A DNA stretch of 64,000 nt from JAXMAF01 sp046350555. Its GTDB lineage: Bacteria > Planctomycetota > Phycisphaerae > Phycisphaerales > SM1A02. Under the pieces are notes generated by a model that did not search any database, had not been told where the DNA came from, and saw only the letters and a program-made list of their open reading frames with translations. The translations under genes were made by a program, and so were the position numbers. Shown here in pieces: positions 32,811 through 40,950 of the stretch (positions are counted from its first letter, which is position 1; every line of letters begins with the position of its first letter). The stretch lies in NCBI GenBank assembly GCA_046350555.1, contig JAXMAF010000014.1, positions 94,155-158,154 of the forward strand, given 5' to 3'.

Positions 32811-34439
32811 ATGGCAATGAAGCTGGCCACGACACACATCCGCGAATTCAAGCGCTTCACCGACCTTACGATCACGGACATACCGCCGAGCGCGCGGCTC
32901 GTTCTACTAGTCGGCCCGAACGGAGCTGGCAAGACCTCACTCTTTGAAGCATTCAACTACTGGATGATCACAGCGAGGCGGGAATATCCGTTTGACGTTC
33001 TCTATCACCCCAAAATAGGTTCGCCGCCCAAGAACGACTGGTCAGCGATGGTGAAGCACATCGAAATTACTTTTCATGACTTTCTTGGAGACCCGAGACA
33101 AGACACGGCGCAGGCACGAAAGACATTCTACTTCCGATCAGCGTATCGCCACGAGCCGGATTTTACAAGCGATCGGCTTGATCGTACCCCTGAAATCATT
33201 TTGGACTCGCAACGACCGACAACGCTCATATCCGGCGAAGCCCGTGTTTCAGACAATTATCGGCGTATTGTTGCGAATAGCGTAGAGGCGCTCTTTGATC
33301 CGTCTATGCGAGATGCGACGGCGGGTGACATCGTTGAGCGCATCGTAGGCAGAGTTCGCGAGGCGATGCTCCGTGTGTTTGAAGATCTTAAGCTAGAGGG
33401 ACCGGGCCGCCCGATGCAAGGCGGCACGTTCCTTTTCAGCAAAGGGACTAGCACTAACTATCATTATAAGAATCTTTCGGGAGGCGAAAAGGCGGCATTT
33501 GACTTGCTCTTGGATTTTGTCATCAAGACAGAAGTTTTCAACAATACGGTCTTCTGCATTGACGAGCCCGAGTTACACATGCACACGCGACTACAGTCCC
33601 GTCTCTTGGACGAGTTGCTGCGCCAGCTGCCGCCGGGGTGCCAGCTATGGCTCTCCACTCACTCCGTTGGCATGACGCGACGCGCAATGGACATCTATCG
33701 AGGCGACTCGACCGAGGTTGCGTTTCTCGATTTTGGCTCCTTTGACTTTGATCTTGCCGTCACCATGCGACCCGCGACAATTGATCGGGCCTTTTGGAAG
33801 CGTATGTTCGCTGTCGCTCTCGACGATCTGGCAGACTTGGTATCACCTCGCGAAATCGTCTTTTGCGAAGGCCGTCGCGAAGGCGGAACTGGCAAAAGGA
33901 ATCCGACGTTCGACGCCGCAGTCTATCGAACCATCTTCGGCGAGCGTCACCCCGACACGGAGTTTGTGCCTTTGGGCGGTACGCACGAGGTTAACAAGGA
34001 TTCGCTACTGCTTACCGCGGTGCTCAGATTAACATCTCCGTCAGTGAAGACATGGAGCGTCTTCGATCGGGATGATCGAAGCGGAACTGAAATCGCCGAA
34101 TTGGCGGCAAAGGGAACGCGGGTTCTCGGGCGTCGCGACCTAGAAAGCTATTTGTGGGACGACGAGGTTCTTGCAGCACTATGCCAACAAGAGGGCAAGC
34201 CTGGCGAGGTAGCTGGTCTCATTCAAGAGAAGGCGCGGCTGCTCGCGGCGCTGCACGGCTCGACCATGCCCGTAGACGACATTAAGGCAATCACCGGAAC
34301 ATTGTACAACGAAGTGAAACGCCGCTTGCACCTTGTCGGGCGAGGCAACAACGCCGTGGAGTTCGCGAAGCACACCCTTGCGCCACTTCTCAAGCCGTCG
34401 ATGGTAGTTTACGCCGAGCTCAAAGCAGCCGTGTTCTAG
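32811..34439 (+). CDS. AAA (ABC-type) ATPase fused to a TOPRIM/DUF4435-like domain; candidate defence protein
   Basis: 542 residues. ATPase part: Walker A GPNGAGKTS (35-43), a signature LSGGEK (222-227), Walker B VFCIDEPELHMH (247-258) and an H-loop LSTHS (281-285), the AAA_15/AAA_21 arrangement. C-terminal part: IVFCEG (349-354), DRDD (419-422) and GRRDLESYLWDD (440-451), matching the acidic centres of TOPRIM/DUF4435 proteins. This pairing is known from OLD nucleases and from PARIS (AriA ATPase with AriB TOPRIM), which protect against phages. It is a single-gene cassette between two attC sites and low in GC. The defence role is inference. An ATG two codons later is an equally possible start. 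Confidence 0.92.
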   Translation: MAMKLATTHIREFKRFTDLTITDIPPSARLVLLVGPNGAGKTSLFEAFNYWMITARREYPFDVLYHPKIGSPPKNDWSAMVKHIEITFHDFLGDPRQDTAQARKTFYFRSAYRHEPDFTSDRLDRTPEIILDSQRPTTLISGEARVSDNYRRIVANSVEALFDPSMRDATAGDIVERIVGRVREAMLRVFEDLKLEGPGRPMQGGTFLFSKGTSTNYHYKNLSGGEKAAFDLLLDFVIKTEVFNNTVFCIDEPELHMHTRLQSRLLDELLRQLPPGCQLWLSTHSVGMTRRAMDIYRGDSTEVAFLDFGSFDFDLAVTMRPATIDRAFWKRMFAVALDDLADLVSPREIVFCEGRREGGTGKRNPTFDAAVYRTIFGERHPDTEFVPLGGTHEVNKDSLLLTAVLRLTSPSVKTWSVFDRDDRSGTEIAELAAKGTRVLGRRDLESYLWDDEVLAALCQQEGKPGEVAGLIQEKARLLAALHGSTMPVDDIKAITGTLYNEVKRRLHLVGRGNNAVEFAKHTLAPLLKPSMVVYAELKAAVF

Positions 34440-34446
34440 CTGCGCC

Positions 34447-34540
34447 ATCTAACGGTCGTTGCTTTTCACGAGCGATGCAGGAAGTGCTTGCTTCATTTGC
34501 TTTCATTTGACTTGGTCGCAAGTGAACTTGGGCGTTAGGC
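34447..34540 (+). other. Integron attC site 6
   Basis: R'' ATCTAAC (34447-34453) and R' GTTAGGC (34534-34540), 94 bp. The ATCTAAC overlaps the typical GTTAGAT complement, showing how the previous and next cassettes were joined. The methyltransferase gene starts 27 bp downstream. Confidence 0.85.
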
Positions 34541-34567
34541 ACACATCCGGTGAGGAGGTTGGTCGTC

Positions 34568-35383
34568 GTGAACGCCTCGGTCGACTTGTACGACAGCCAC
34601 TATGGTCGACTCGACGACGACATCTACCAGTCCATCCGCGCCGAGACGTTTGGCGTCGATCTGGGTCAGGAGAGCTGGATCACCGCTGACGAATGCGACG
34701 AGTTCTGCGGCTGGCTCGAGATTCGCGAGGGACATCGCCTTCTGGAAATTGCGTGCGGCTCCGGCGGAGTTGCGTTGCGGATCGCCGAGAAGTGTGGCGC
34801 GTCGGTGGTCGGGACCGACATCAATGCCCTGGCCATTGAGGCCGCGACGCGCCGTGCCGCCAGGATGTCGATCGGCGGCACGAGGGAGTTTCTGACGTGC
34901 GACGCCGATGGACCCTTGCCCTTCCCGGATCGTTCGTTCGACGTCGTGCTCTGCAATGACGCCATCAACCACTTCAAGGATCGCCTCGCGGTTCTCCGGG
35001 AATGGCATCGGGTCCTTCGCGTCGGCGGTCAGTGCCTCTTCAGTGATCCCGTCGTGACGACGGGGCTTGTCTCGAACGCCGAATTGGCGTCGCGCAGCTC
35101 CATCGGCTTCTTCATGTTCAGCGTGCCGGGTATCAACGACTCGCTCTTGCAGAAGGCTGGCTTTCGGGTCGACCGGGTCGTCGACATGACCGAGAGCGTC
35201 GTGCAAGTCTCTCGGAAGTGGCGTGAGGCCCGGGAGAGGCGTCGTTCGGCCTTGCTGCCGCTCGAGACGGTGTCGAAATTCGAGGCGATTCAGAAGTTCC
35301 TCGAGGCCGTTCATCTCTTGGCGCTCGAACGGCGGCTGTCGCGATTCGTCTACGTCGGAAGGCGGGTCGATAGTGTGATCTAG
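34568..35383 (+). CDS. Class I SAM-dependent methyltransferase in a cassette
   Basis: 271 residues from GTG 34568, preceded by GAGGAGG; a GTG at 34550 would lie at the Shine-Dalgarno site and is rejected. It has motif I HRLLEIACGSGGVAL (56-70), TDINALAIEAA, DRSFDVVLCNDAINHF and HRVLRVGGQCLFSDP. The N-terminal ETFGVDLGQESWITADE is typical of small-molecule methyltransferases. It is the third cassette gene of array 2. No attC follows; a family A repeat begins about 10 bp after the stop and may have replaced it. Confidence 0.9.
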   Translation: MNASVDLYDSHYGRLDDDIYQSIRAETFGVDLGQESWITADECDEFCGWLEIREGHRLLEIACGSGGVALRIAEKCGASVVGTDINALAIEAATRRAARMSIGGTREFLTCDADGPLPFPDRSFDVVLCNDAINHFKDRLAVLREWHRVLRVGGQCLFSDPVVTTGLVSNAELASRSSIGFFMFSVPGINDSLLQKAGFRVDRVVDMTESVVQVSRKWREARERRRSALLPLETVSKFEAIQKFLEAVHLLALERRLSRFVYVGRRVDSVI

Positions 35384-35392
35384 TACGCGTCC

Positions 35393-35486
35393 CAGTTGAT
35401 TCTCGCGCCCCACCCAACCCGATTCCGCCGTGAGGCGCCACTGTGGGCAAGGGGCCGAACGCATGGAGGTATGCTGGAATCCGTGG
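35393..35486 (-). repeat. Family A dispersed repeat, copy 5 (reverse)
   Basis: TACGCGTCCCAGTTGATTCT to GTATGCTGGAATCCGT. It sits exactly where the terminal attC of the methyltransferase cassette would be expected. Confidence 0.9.
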
Positions 35487-35535
35487 GAGGCGCCGGTGCA
35501 GGTGATGCGCGACCGTTCGGCCAATCAATAGCGGA

Positions 35536-36225
35536 ATGCCATCAACTCGCTTCAAATCTACGGCGTTGCTCTTGCTTGGCGCAACGATGTTCGGCCTGGT
35601 GCTGGAGGCCGTTGTCACCGCGGTGCCGATCTTCTTCGTCCGAAGAGTCTCCGGCCAGCTCGCGTGTTCGGCGAGTGGTGCTGGCTACTCATTCCTGAGT
35701 GTGTTTCACGGCTCGCATCGCACCGCCGAATTCGTCCTGTGTACCTGGGACGGGCCGTTGGTTCAGCGCACGAACGCCGTCGCAATTCGCACAGCCGAGA
35801 CTCCAGCGTCCGTCTCGCCGCGGTGGGCAGAGGACCTGCTACTGCCCTCGTGGGCAAGTCCGCGCGACTCGGTTCAGACGTTTGCGATCCGACTTGGTTG
35901 GCCGCTCGCGGCTGTTCAATACACGTCAACCACGCTCTCCACGCCGCCTTCCTCGCAAGGAACCTCGACCTGGAACCTCCGCGTGCTTCCTCTCGGTCTG
36001 CTTGCAGACGTCTCGATCTTCGCGGTGCCCGCCCTCTGCCTCAGAGCCTTCGCGCTGTCGCTCCGTCGACGCCGACGGCAGGCTTGCGGCCGTTGCGAGC
36101 GCTGCGGCTACCCCCTCGTGTCAGCCACAGTCTGCCCGGAGTGCGGGTCGACATCGAGTGTTCGCACACGCAAGTCAGCAGCCCTCGTTGGAGTCACCTC
36201 GGCGTCTACAAATCGCTCATGCTGA
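35536..36225 (+). CDS. Membrane protein with C-terminal zinc ribbon
   Basis: 229 residues. There is an N-terminal membrane helix (LLLLGATMFGLVLEAVVTAV), a periplasmic-type middle part, a second helix (LPLGLLADVSIFAVPALCL), then a basic stretch and the zinc ribbon CERCGYPL...CPECG near residue 195. This is the same layout as many uncharacterised Planctomycetota proteins. The last ~20 residues are not conserved in character. Confidence 0.8.
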   Translation: MPSTRFKSTALLLLGATMFGLVLEAVVTAVPIFFVRRVSGQLACSASGAGYSFLSVFHGSHRTAEFVLCTWDGPLVQRTNAVAIRTAETPASVSPRWAEDLLLPSWASPRDSVQTFAIRLGWPLAAVQYTSTTLSTPPSSQGTSTWNLRVLPLGLLADVSIFAVPALCLRAFALSLRRRRRQACGRCERCGYPLVSATVCPECGSTSSVRTRKSAALVGVTSASTNRSC

Positions 36226-36283
36226 ACGCCGCGGGTACAATCTGTGCGTTGACTTCGGCAGATGCCGCCACGGCGGCGTAGCT

Positions 36284-36387
36284 CACACGGATTCCAGTAG
36301 ACCTCCATGTGTCCGACCCCTTGCCCACAGGGGCGTCGCACCGCAGGATTGGGCTGGGTGGGGCGCGAGAGTCAACTGGGACGCGGC
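36284..36387 (+). repeat. Family A dispersed repeat, copy 6
   Basis: CACGGATTCCAGTAGACCTC to GAGTCAACTGGGACGCGG. It is followed immediately by a family B element and a partial A copy, a three-repeat cluster. Confidence 0.85.
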
Positions 36388-36390
36388 TCC

Positions 36391-36506
36391 TATGCGGATT
36401 CGAGTTGATCCTCGTGCGGCCGGCGCGTTTGTGGTGCAGCCGTCTCGGCTGCCGGGCAGGCCAGAGGCCTGCACCACAACGCGCGAGGATCTACTGAATT
36501 CCGTAT
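36391..36506. repeat. Family B inverted-repeat element
   Basis: TGCGGATTCGAGTTGATCCT to GAGGATCTACTGAATTCCGTA. The core is inverted relative to the 9627 copy (GTGGTGCAGCCGTCTCGGCT), as expected for a palindromic element that has flipped. Confidence 0.85.
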
Positions 36507-36570
36507 TGCGGCTTCCAGTCGACCTCCATCTGTTCAACCCCTTGCCCACAGCGGCGTCTCGCTGCATCGC
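36506..36570 (+). repeat. Truncated family A repeat
   Basis: GCGGCTTCCAGTCGACCTCC through CCCACAGCGGCGTCTC, then it breaks off at GCTGCATCGC, where the GNAT coding sequence begins. Only the first ~60 bases of the repeat are present. Confidence 0.75.
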
Positions 36571-36651
36571 ACACGGATCAGGGAGGCCGAAATCACGATC
36601 GTTGGCCCATCCACGTCTGTCGCACGTCACTGCGAGCGCATCCTGCGTAGC

Positions 36652-37065
36652 TTGCCGGCTTGGTTCGGCATCGAAGAGGCGCTCCAGCAGTACGTCCTCG
36701 ACTCGGAGCGCTTTCCCACGTTCCTCGCTGTCCGGGACGAGCCTGTCGCCTTCCTCACGGTGAAGGAGCACTTCCCGCAGAGCTGGGAGGTTCACTGCAT
36801 CGCGGTGGAAGCCGCTTGCCGGGGCGCAGGGATCGGCCGGGCGTTGCATGAGCATGTCGAGTCATGGCTCAGGGCCCGGGGAGCCGCGGTGGTTCAGGTC
36901 AAGACAATGGCTCCGTCTCATCCAAGTCCCGAGTACGCCCAAACTCGGCTCTTCTATGCAAGCATCGGCTACGTGCCGCTTGAAGTCTTCCCTACGCTCT
37001 GGGGGCCACGGTTGCCGGTGCTTCAACTGGTCAAGCTGCTGGTGGCGACCCCAGGTGCGACGTGA
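36652..37065 (+). CDS. GNAT-family N-acetyltransferase, N-terminus disturbed
   Basis: The listed TTG start gives 137 residues, with the acetyl-CoA motif EVHCIAVEAACRGAGIGRALHEHVE and a C-terminal GNAT strand (YASIGYVPLEVF). In the same frame upstream, codons from about 36571 read REAEITIVGPSTSVARHCERILR, which fits the start of a GNAT domain, yet no ATG, GTG or TTG exists before the truncated family A repeat. The original start was probably lost when the repeat arrived. The acceptor substrate is unknown. Confidence 0.8.
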   Translation: MPAWFGIEEALQQYVLDSERFPTFLAVRDEPVAFLTVKEHFPQSWEVHCIAVEAACRGAGIGRALHEHVESWLRARGAAVVQVKTMAPSHPSPEYAQTRLFYASIGYVPLEVFPTLWGPRLPVLQLVKLLVATPGAT

Positions 37066-37173
37066 TCCCATGATCCAGCGCTCGAGCCGACCTGCCACGG
37101 CGGGCGTCGACGCCGCATGGCGGCCGCACGCGGAGTTGCCCATTCCTGCGCAACGGGCGAGGATCGCGGAGTG

Positions 37174-37288
37174 ATACGGAATCCAGTTGATTCTCGCGCG
37201 TTGTGGTGCAGGCCTCTGGCCTGCCCGGCAGCCGAGACGGCTGCACCACAAGCGCGCCGCCCGCGCGAGGATCAACTGGAGTCCGTAT
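37174..37288. repeat. Family B inverted-repeat element
   Basis: ATACGGAATCCAGTTGATTC to GATCAACTGGAGTCCGTAT. It is nearly identical to the 21688-21803 copy, including GGCCTGCCCGGCAGCC in the core. It lies between the two GNAT genes. Confidence 0.9.
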
Positions 37289-37348
37289 GAGACGGGGAAG
37301 CCCCTGACACACAGGACCGACAGGCCAGACATAACACACATAACACAC

Positions 37349-37936
37349 ATGACAGACCAGCCCCGACATCCGCCGACGATCGAACTCGACGGGGTCCGCC
37401 TGCGCCCGCTCCGTGCGGCCGACACTGGCGCGCTCCACGCCTATCTGCGGGATCCGGCCGTGATCGAACTGACCAGCTATCCGGTCATGTCGGTGCCGAT
37501 GGTCGAAGCGATGATCGAGCGTTCCTTGACTCGTTGGGCGGCGGGCGAGCCCTCCCGTTGGGGCGTCGCGCTTCGGAACGACGATCAGCTTGTCGGAACC
37601 TGCGGCTTCAGCGAGTGGTCCCAGCCGCACCGCTGGGCTGAACTGGGGTTCGACCTGGCGCGGGCTCACTGGGGAAAGGGGCTGATGGGGCAGGCCGTGG
37701 CCGCGGCGCTTCGGTGGGCGTTCCAATTGGACCAGGTCGATCGGGTGCATGCCTTCGTCCGGGTCGATAACAGCCGGTCGATTGGCTTGCTCGAGCGCAG
37801 CGGGTTCATGCGCGAGGGTTGCCTGAGGAGTTATCGCGTCTGTCGTGGGCAACCGCGCGATTTCTACGTCTACGGCTTGCTGCGCTCGGATTGGACGGCT
37901 GCCCAACAACCGGTTGGGGCGGACGAGGCGGGATGA
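37349..37936 (+). CDS. RimJ/RimL-type GNAT acetyltransferase
   Basis: 195 residues from ATG 37349. Full RimJ/RimL layout: VRLRPLRAADTGALHAYL, ELGFDLARAHWGKGLMGQAV (the acetyl-CoA-binding QxxGxG/A-type loop) and VRVDNSRSIGLLERSGFMREG. It probably acetylates an N-terminal or small-molecule amine. A short direct repeat ATAACACAC occurs twice just before the start. It is not obviously cotranscribed with the preceding GNAT gene because a family B repeat separates them. Confidence 0.92.
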   Translation: MTDQPRHPPTIELDGVRLRPLRAADTGALHAYLRDPAVIELTSYPVMSVPMVEAMIERSLTRWAAGEPSRWGVALRNDDQLVGTCGFSEWSQPHRWAELGFDLARAHWGKGLMGQAVAAALRWAFQLDQVDRVHAFVRVDNSRSIGLLERSGFMREGCLRSYRVCRGQPRDFYVYGLLRSDWTAAQQPVGADEAG

Positions 37937-38015
37937 CGACCGCGGTTGGAGTCGCGCGAGGAGCGCTCCCATCCGCAGGCAAGATGCGGCCGTGATGCGT
38001 GTCCCAGTCGATGCT

Positions 38016-38201
38016 CATACGGATTCCAGTAGACCTCCATGCGTTGGACCCCGTGCCCATGGCGGTATCTCACGGCGGAATTGGGCTGGGTGGGGCGCGA
38101 GAATCAACTGGGACGCGTATCACGCCCTTCCAAGCTAATTCCGCCGTGAGACGCCGCTTTGGGAAGGGGTCGAACGCATGGAGGCCGACTGAAATCCGTA
38201 T
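38016..38201. repeat. Two family A repeats head to head
   Basis: A direct copy (38016-38120) is followed by a shortened reverse copy (38120-38201, ...GGTCGAACGCATGGAGGCC). A short reverse A end (GCGTGTCCCAGTCGAT, 37996-38011) precedes them, so at least three insertions have accumulated here. Confidence 0.85.
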
Positions 38202-38267
38202 GAGAAGGACCTCGGCAACGACCGGATGCGCCGACGCGTCATTCGCGGCTATGGAAGGGTCGAGCCC

Positions 38268-38505
38268 TAGCCCGGATTATTCATGACGTGTCTCGCCTTC
38301 GTGCTCGAAGCGGCGGTTGCGCAAGGAGTTCTGTGCGATCTCGCCCGGACGCCCTGGCGCGCAGAGTGCACCGGCGCGGCAAGCCCGGCTGCCAAGGGCT
38401 CTGGTCGCGACGACGGCGGATCCACTGCGATCCGTCGAGGAGCGACCGGGCCGTTGGCGGTCGGGACGCCCGCCGGGCGAGACACATCATGAATAATCCG
38501 GGCTA
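38268..38505. mobile_element. MITE-like element F with 30-bp terminal inverted repeats
   Basis: TAGCCCGGATTATTCATGAC... (38268-38297) is repeated inverted at 38476-38505 with one mismatch over 30 bases. The 238-bp element contains an inner GGATCCACTGCGATCC hairpin and no convincing gene. Its right end supplies the TAG stop codon of the HAF-repeat gene. Confidence 0.85.
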
Positions 38506-39765
38506 GAACGCTGCGCACCCTCCCCACGCGGCGAGGATCAAGCCGAGATCGGCGCCGTCGACCGTGCCGTCCTGATTGAGATCCGCTGGACCGGACGAGG
38601 ACTCCCATGCCGCGAGAAGCGCACCAAGATCGGCGCCATCGACGACGCCATCGTGATTGAGGTCCGACGGGCAGGGATTCGGCAGCACAACGCGCCATGC
38701 GGCCTGCTCCCCCGAGGGCGCCATGCCGTAGCCCACGAGCGTCAGGCCATCGTCCGAGACCGACGTCGCGCAGTTGAGCTCCCAGCCAGCAAGCTGCGTC
38801 CCGAGGCCGTACTGCTGCACAAGCAGGTTCTTGAGGATGCGCGTGCCGTGCGTCGGATCCCAGATGAACGCACGCCCGAGGAAGCCGTTCCCCTGGGAGA
38901 GGTTCTGCATTCCGACGACGACCGTTCCGTCGCCGTTCGCGCCCCATGCAAGATCGGTGTCGGTGTTGAGGCCGGGGATCGCAATGTGCGGAATCGAGAA
39001 GAGCGTGCTCGTCCCGAGGTCCACACGCGCTGCGCGGCCGTTGTTGCCGCCAACCGCGTAGTGGCCGTCGCGTGAGATGTTCACGACGCGGAAGCTGCCG
39101 GGCACGATCTGCACGAGGCCGGTCGCCTGCGTCCACTTGAACGAGGTGTCGTAGACGAACGCCTTGCTCGCGAGACCGACGACGATCGAACCATCGGCCG
39201 AGACGCCGGCCGCCTGGCTGTTGAAGGGACCACCCGCGACGTCGCCGAGCCCGACGATGCCGCCTTCTTCGGTCCACCGAAACGCCTCGGGGTTGAAGTT
39301 CGCGTTCGATCCGTACCCCACCACCACCGATCCGTCCGCCGAGACGCCGCGGGCGACGCCGCCGTCGCTGCCGCCGAGCGTTCCGAGCCAGACAAGGCCC
39401 GTCCCGGCGCTCCATCGGAAGGGCGAACCATCCTCGTTGAGCGAGTTGGGCATGAGCGACGAGCCGACGATCACCGAACCATCGTGATTGGCCGCGCGGG
39501 CCCACGAGCCGGTGAAGCCCCCGGGATTCGGGAAGGCGCCAAGGCTCACGAGCCCCCTCTCCTCCGTCCAGCGAAACGCCGTGAATCCCGGCGACGAGAT
39601 CGTCTGACCGACCGCGACGGCACCGTCTCCCGACGTGCCGTACGCGATCGTCGGCCCGAACCCGTCGGGGTCGAGCGTTCCGAGTGGTTGAAAGGTGGCG
39701 CCTCCCGCGAGGCACGGCAGGACGAACGACATCGCGACCATGGACGACCAGAGGTGCAGCATCAA
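38503..39765 (-). CDS. Secreted HAF-repeat protein with dockerin tail
   Basis: 420 residues with a signal peptide (SSMVAMSFVLPCLAGGATF). There are six or seven ~45-residue repeats of the pattern GVSADGSVVVGxxxxxxxxEAFRWTxxxGxxxLG, the HAF/autotransporter-passenger type of extracellular repeat. The C-terminus has two dockerin motifs (DLNHDGVVDGADLGALLAAW, DLNQDGTVDGADLGLILAAW). The stop codon is the TAG of MITE-like element F, so the last two or three residues may not be original. The role is unknown. Confidence 0.92.
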   Translation of the reverse strand: MMLHLWSSMVAMSFVLPCLAGGATFQPLGTLDPDGFGPTIAYGTSGDGAVAVGQTISSPGFTAFRWTEERGLVSLGAFPNPGGFTGSWARAANHDGSVIVGSSLMPNSLNEDGSPFRWSAGTGLVWLGTLGGSDGGVARGVSADGSVVVGYGSNANFNPEAFRWTEEGGIVGLGDVAGGPFNSQAAGVSADGSIVVGLASKAFVYDTSFKWTQATGLVQIVPGSFRVVNISRDGHYAVGGNNGRAARVDLGTSTLFSIPHIAIPGLNTDTDLAWGANGDGTVVVGMQNLSQGNGFLGRAFIWDPTHGTRILKNLLVQQYGLGTQLAGWELNCATSVSDDGLTLVGYGMAPSGEQAAWRVVLPNPCPSDLNHDGVVDGADLGALLAAWESSSGPADLNQDGTVDGADLGLILAAWGGCAAF

Positions 39766-40153
39766 GGGATGATCCTCCTCGCAAGCCTCGCGTGGGCGTG
39801 GGACACATGAACTTCACGAGGCGCCTGAAGCAGCCTCCAAGGTCGCATCGTCGGCCCGTCCATGCACCATCGTCGAGTTGTTGCGCGTCGGAGGCGGTGG
39901 ACTGCCCTCCGGGCGGCGACAGGGCGCGCTTGTGCGAACTCCGTGCCCGCGGCGCCGCGGGTGCCGATAGCATCCACGGTTCTCGCGTCGCAGGCGCAGC
40001 GCCGACACGCGGACGCGCATTGGCGCGAATGGACGCGCACGACGCGCGTCGGCGCGCGGCGTGCGCGGACGACCATGAATCGACGTGCACGACCTTCGAC
40101 GACGATTCACGGCCTTCGACGACCAGTGCGATCATGAACAAGCATGAACAACC
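39766..40153. other. Divergent intergenic region
   Basis: 388 bp between the HAF-repeat gene (minus strand) and the membrane gene at 40154 (plus strand). It contains reiterated TCGACGAC and CATGAACAA words near 40090-40155. Frames on both strands are open, but their composition is not protein-like. It probably carries the two promoters; no good -10/-35 pair was found. Confidence 0.4.
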
Positions 40154-40744
40154 ATGAACGACCTCCGACCCTCGACTGATCGGTCCGGCCACGAGATGGT
40201 CCGCGTGGATCTCAAGGTCGGCGACCTCGATCAGCTCTTCGAGCCGCTGGACCCGGCGCCCATGGAACGGCGGCGCTTGGGACGCGACGTCGACCGATAC
40301 ATCCGCGAGGCCTTCGTGGCCGCGCCCGGCCAGGAGTCGTTGGAACTTGCGATCACGTGTCCGGCACGATCCGCGCCCGACGGCGAACGCGCAGCGGAGG
40401 CGGTGCGCCGACACTATGTCGGCGCGGCGACGGACTCGCGCCATCGCCTCCGGAGCCATCTCCTTGCGGGGACGTGGCAGATGCTGATCGGCCTGGTCTT
40501 GATCGCCCTGCTGATTGGGCTCGCCAGGACCATCGCCGGTTTCTCCCAGAGCAAAGCGCTGGCGACGATCGCGGACGGCATCACGATCGTCATCTGGGTG
40601 ATCCTCTGGCGACCGACCGAGATGCTCCTCTTCGATTGGTATGCCATCCTGCGCGAGTCCAGGATGCTCGAGCGTCTCGCGTCGGTCCGCGTGCGCTTCA
40701 TGGAGTCGACGGAATGGCGCGAAACGAACCAGGCGTCGCCATGA
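40154..40744 (+). CDS. Membrane protein of unknown function
   Basis: 196 residues. A soluble N-terminal half (LKVGDLDQLFEPLDPAPMER, ESLELAITCPA) is followed by two membrane helices (about 107-130 and 138-155; MLIGLVLIALLIGLA, ATIADGITIVIWVILWRPTE). The 'RPTEMLLFDWYAI' motif after the second helix is a recurring feature of a widespread uncharacterised family. A C hairpin lies 10 bp after the stop. Confidence 0.8.
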   Translation: MNDLRPSTDRSGHEMVRVDLKVGDLDQLFEPLDPAPMERRRLGRDVDRYIREAFVAAPGQESLELAITCPARSAPDGERAAEAVRRHYVGAATDSRHRLRSHLLAGTWQMLIGLVLIALLIGLARTIAGFSQSKALATIADGITIVIWVILWRPTEMLLFDWYAILRESRMLERLASVRVRFMESTEWRETNQASP

Positions 40745-40754
40745 CGCGGATGCG

Positions 40755-40786
40755 AGCAGCCCGTGGCGAAAGTCATTCGGGCTGCT
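40755..40786. repeat. Palindromic hairpin repeat C, copy 2
   Basis: AGCAGCCCG-TGGCGAAAGTCAT-TCGGGCTGCT, a 9-10 bp perfect stem just after a stop codon. Confidence 0.8.
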
Positions 40787-40950
40787 AGGCGTGAATGATG
40801 GTCCGTGGCGCCGGCGAGCCCCCGACGCGCGGGTTCGTCCGCGGACGGCGACGATATCGCGAGGCGCCGGCGTCTTTCAGTGCACGCCGGGGCATCACGC
40901 GCGCCGGCCAAGCGCAGCCTCTCCTTGCTTCAACACGCACGTGACTTCCG

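Noticed and set aside
38281..38506. Short open frames on both strands inside MITE-like element F
   Set aside because: They begin and end in the terminal inverted repeats and are mirror products of the palindrome.
38267..40459. 730-residue open frame on the minus strand across the HAF-repeat gene and its upstream gap
   Set aside because: It reads through MITE F, the gene in another frame and the divergent promoter region; there is no domain and it is Arg-rich.
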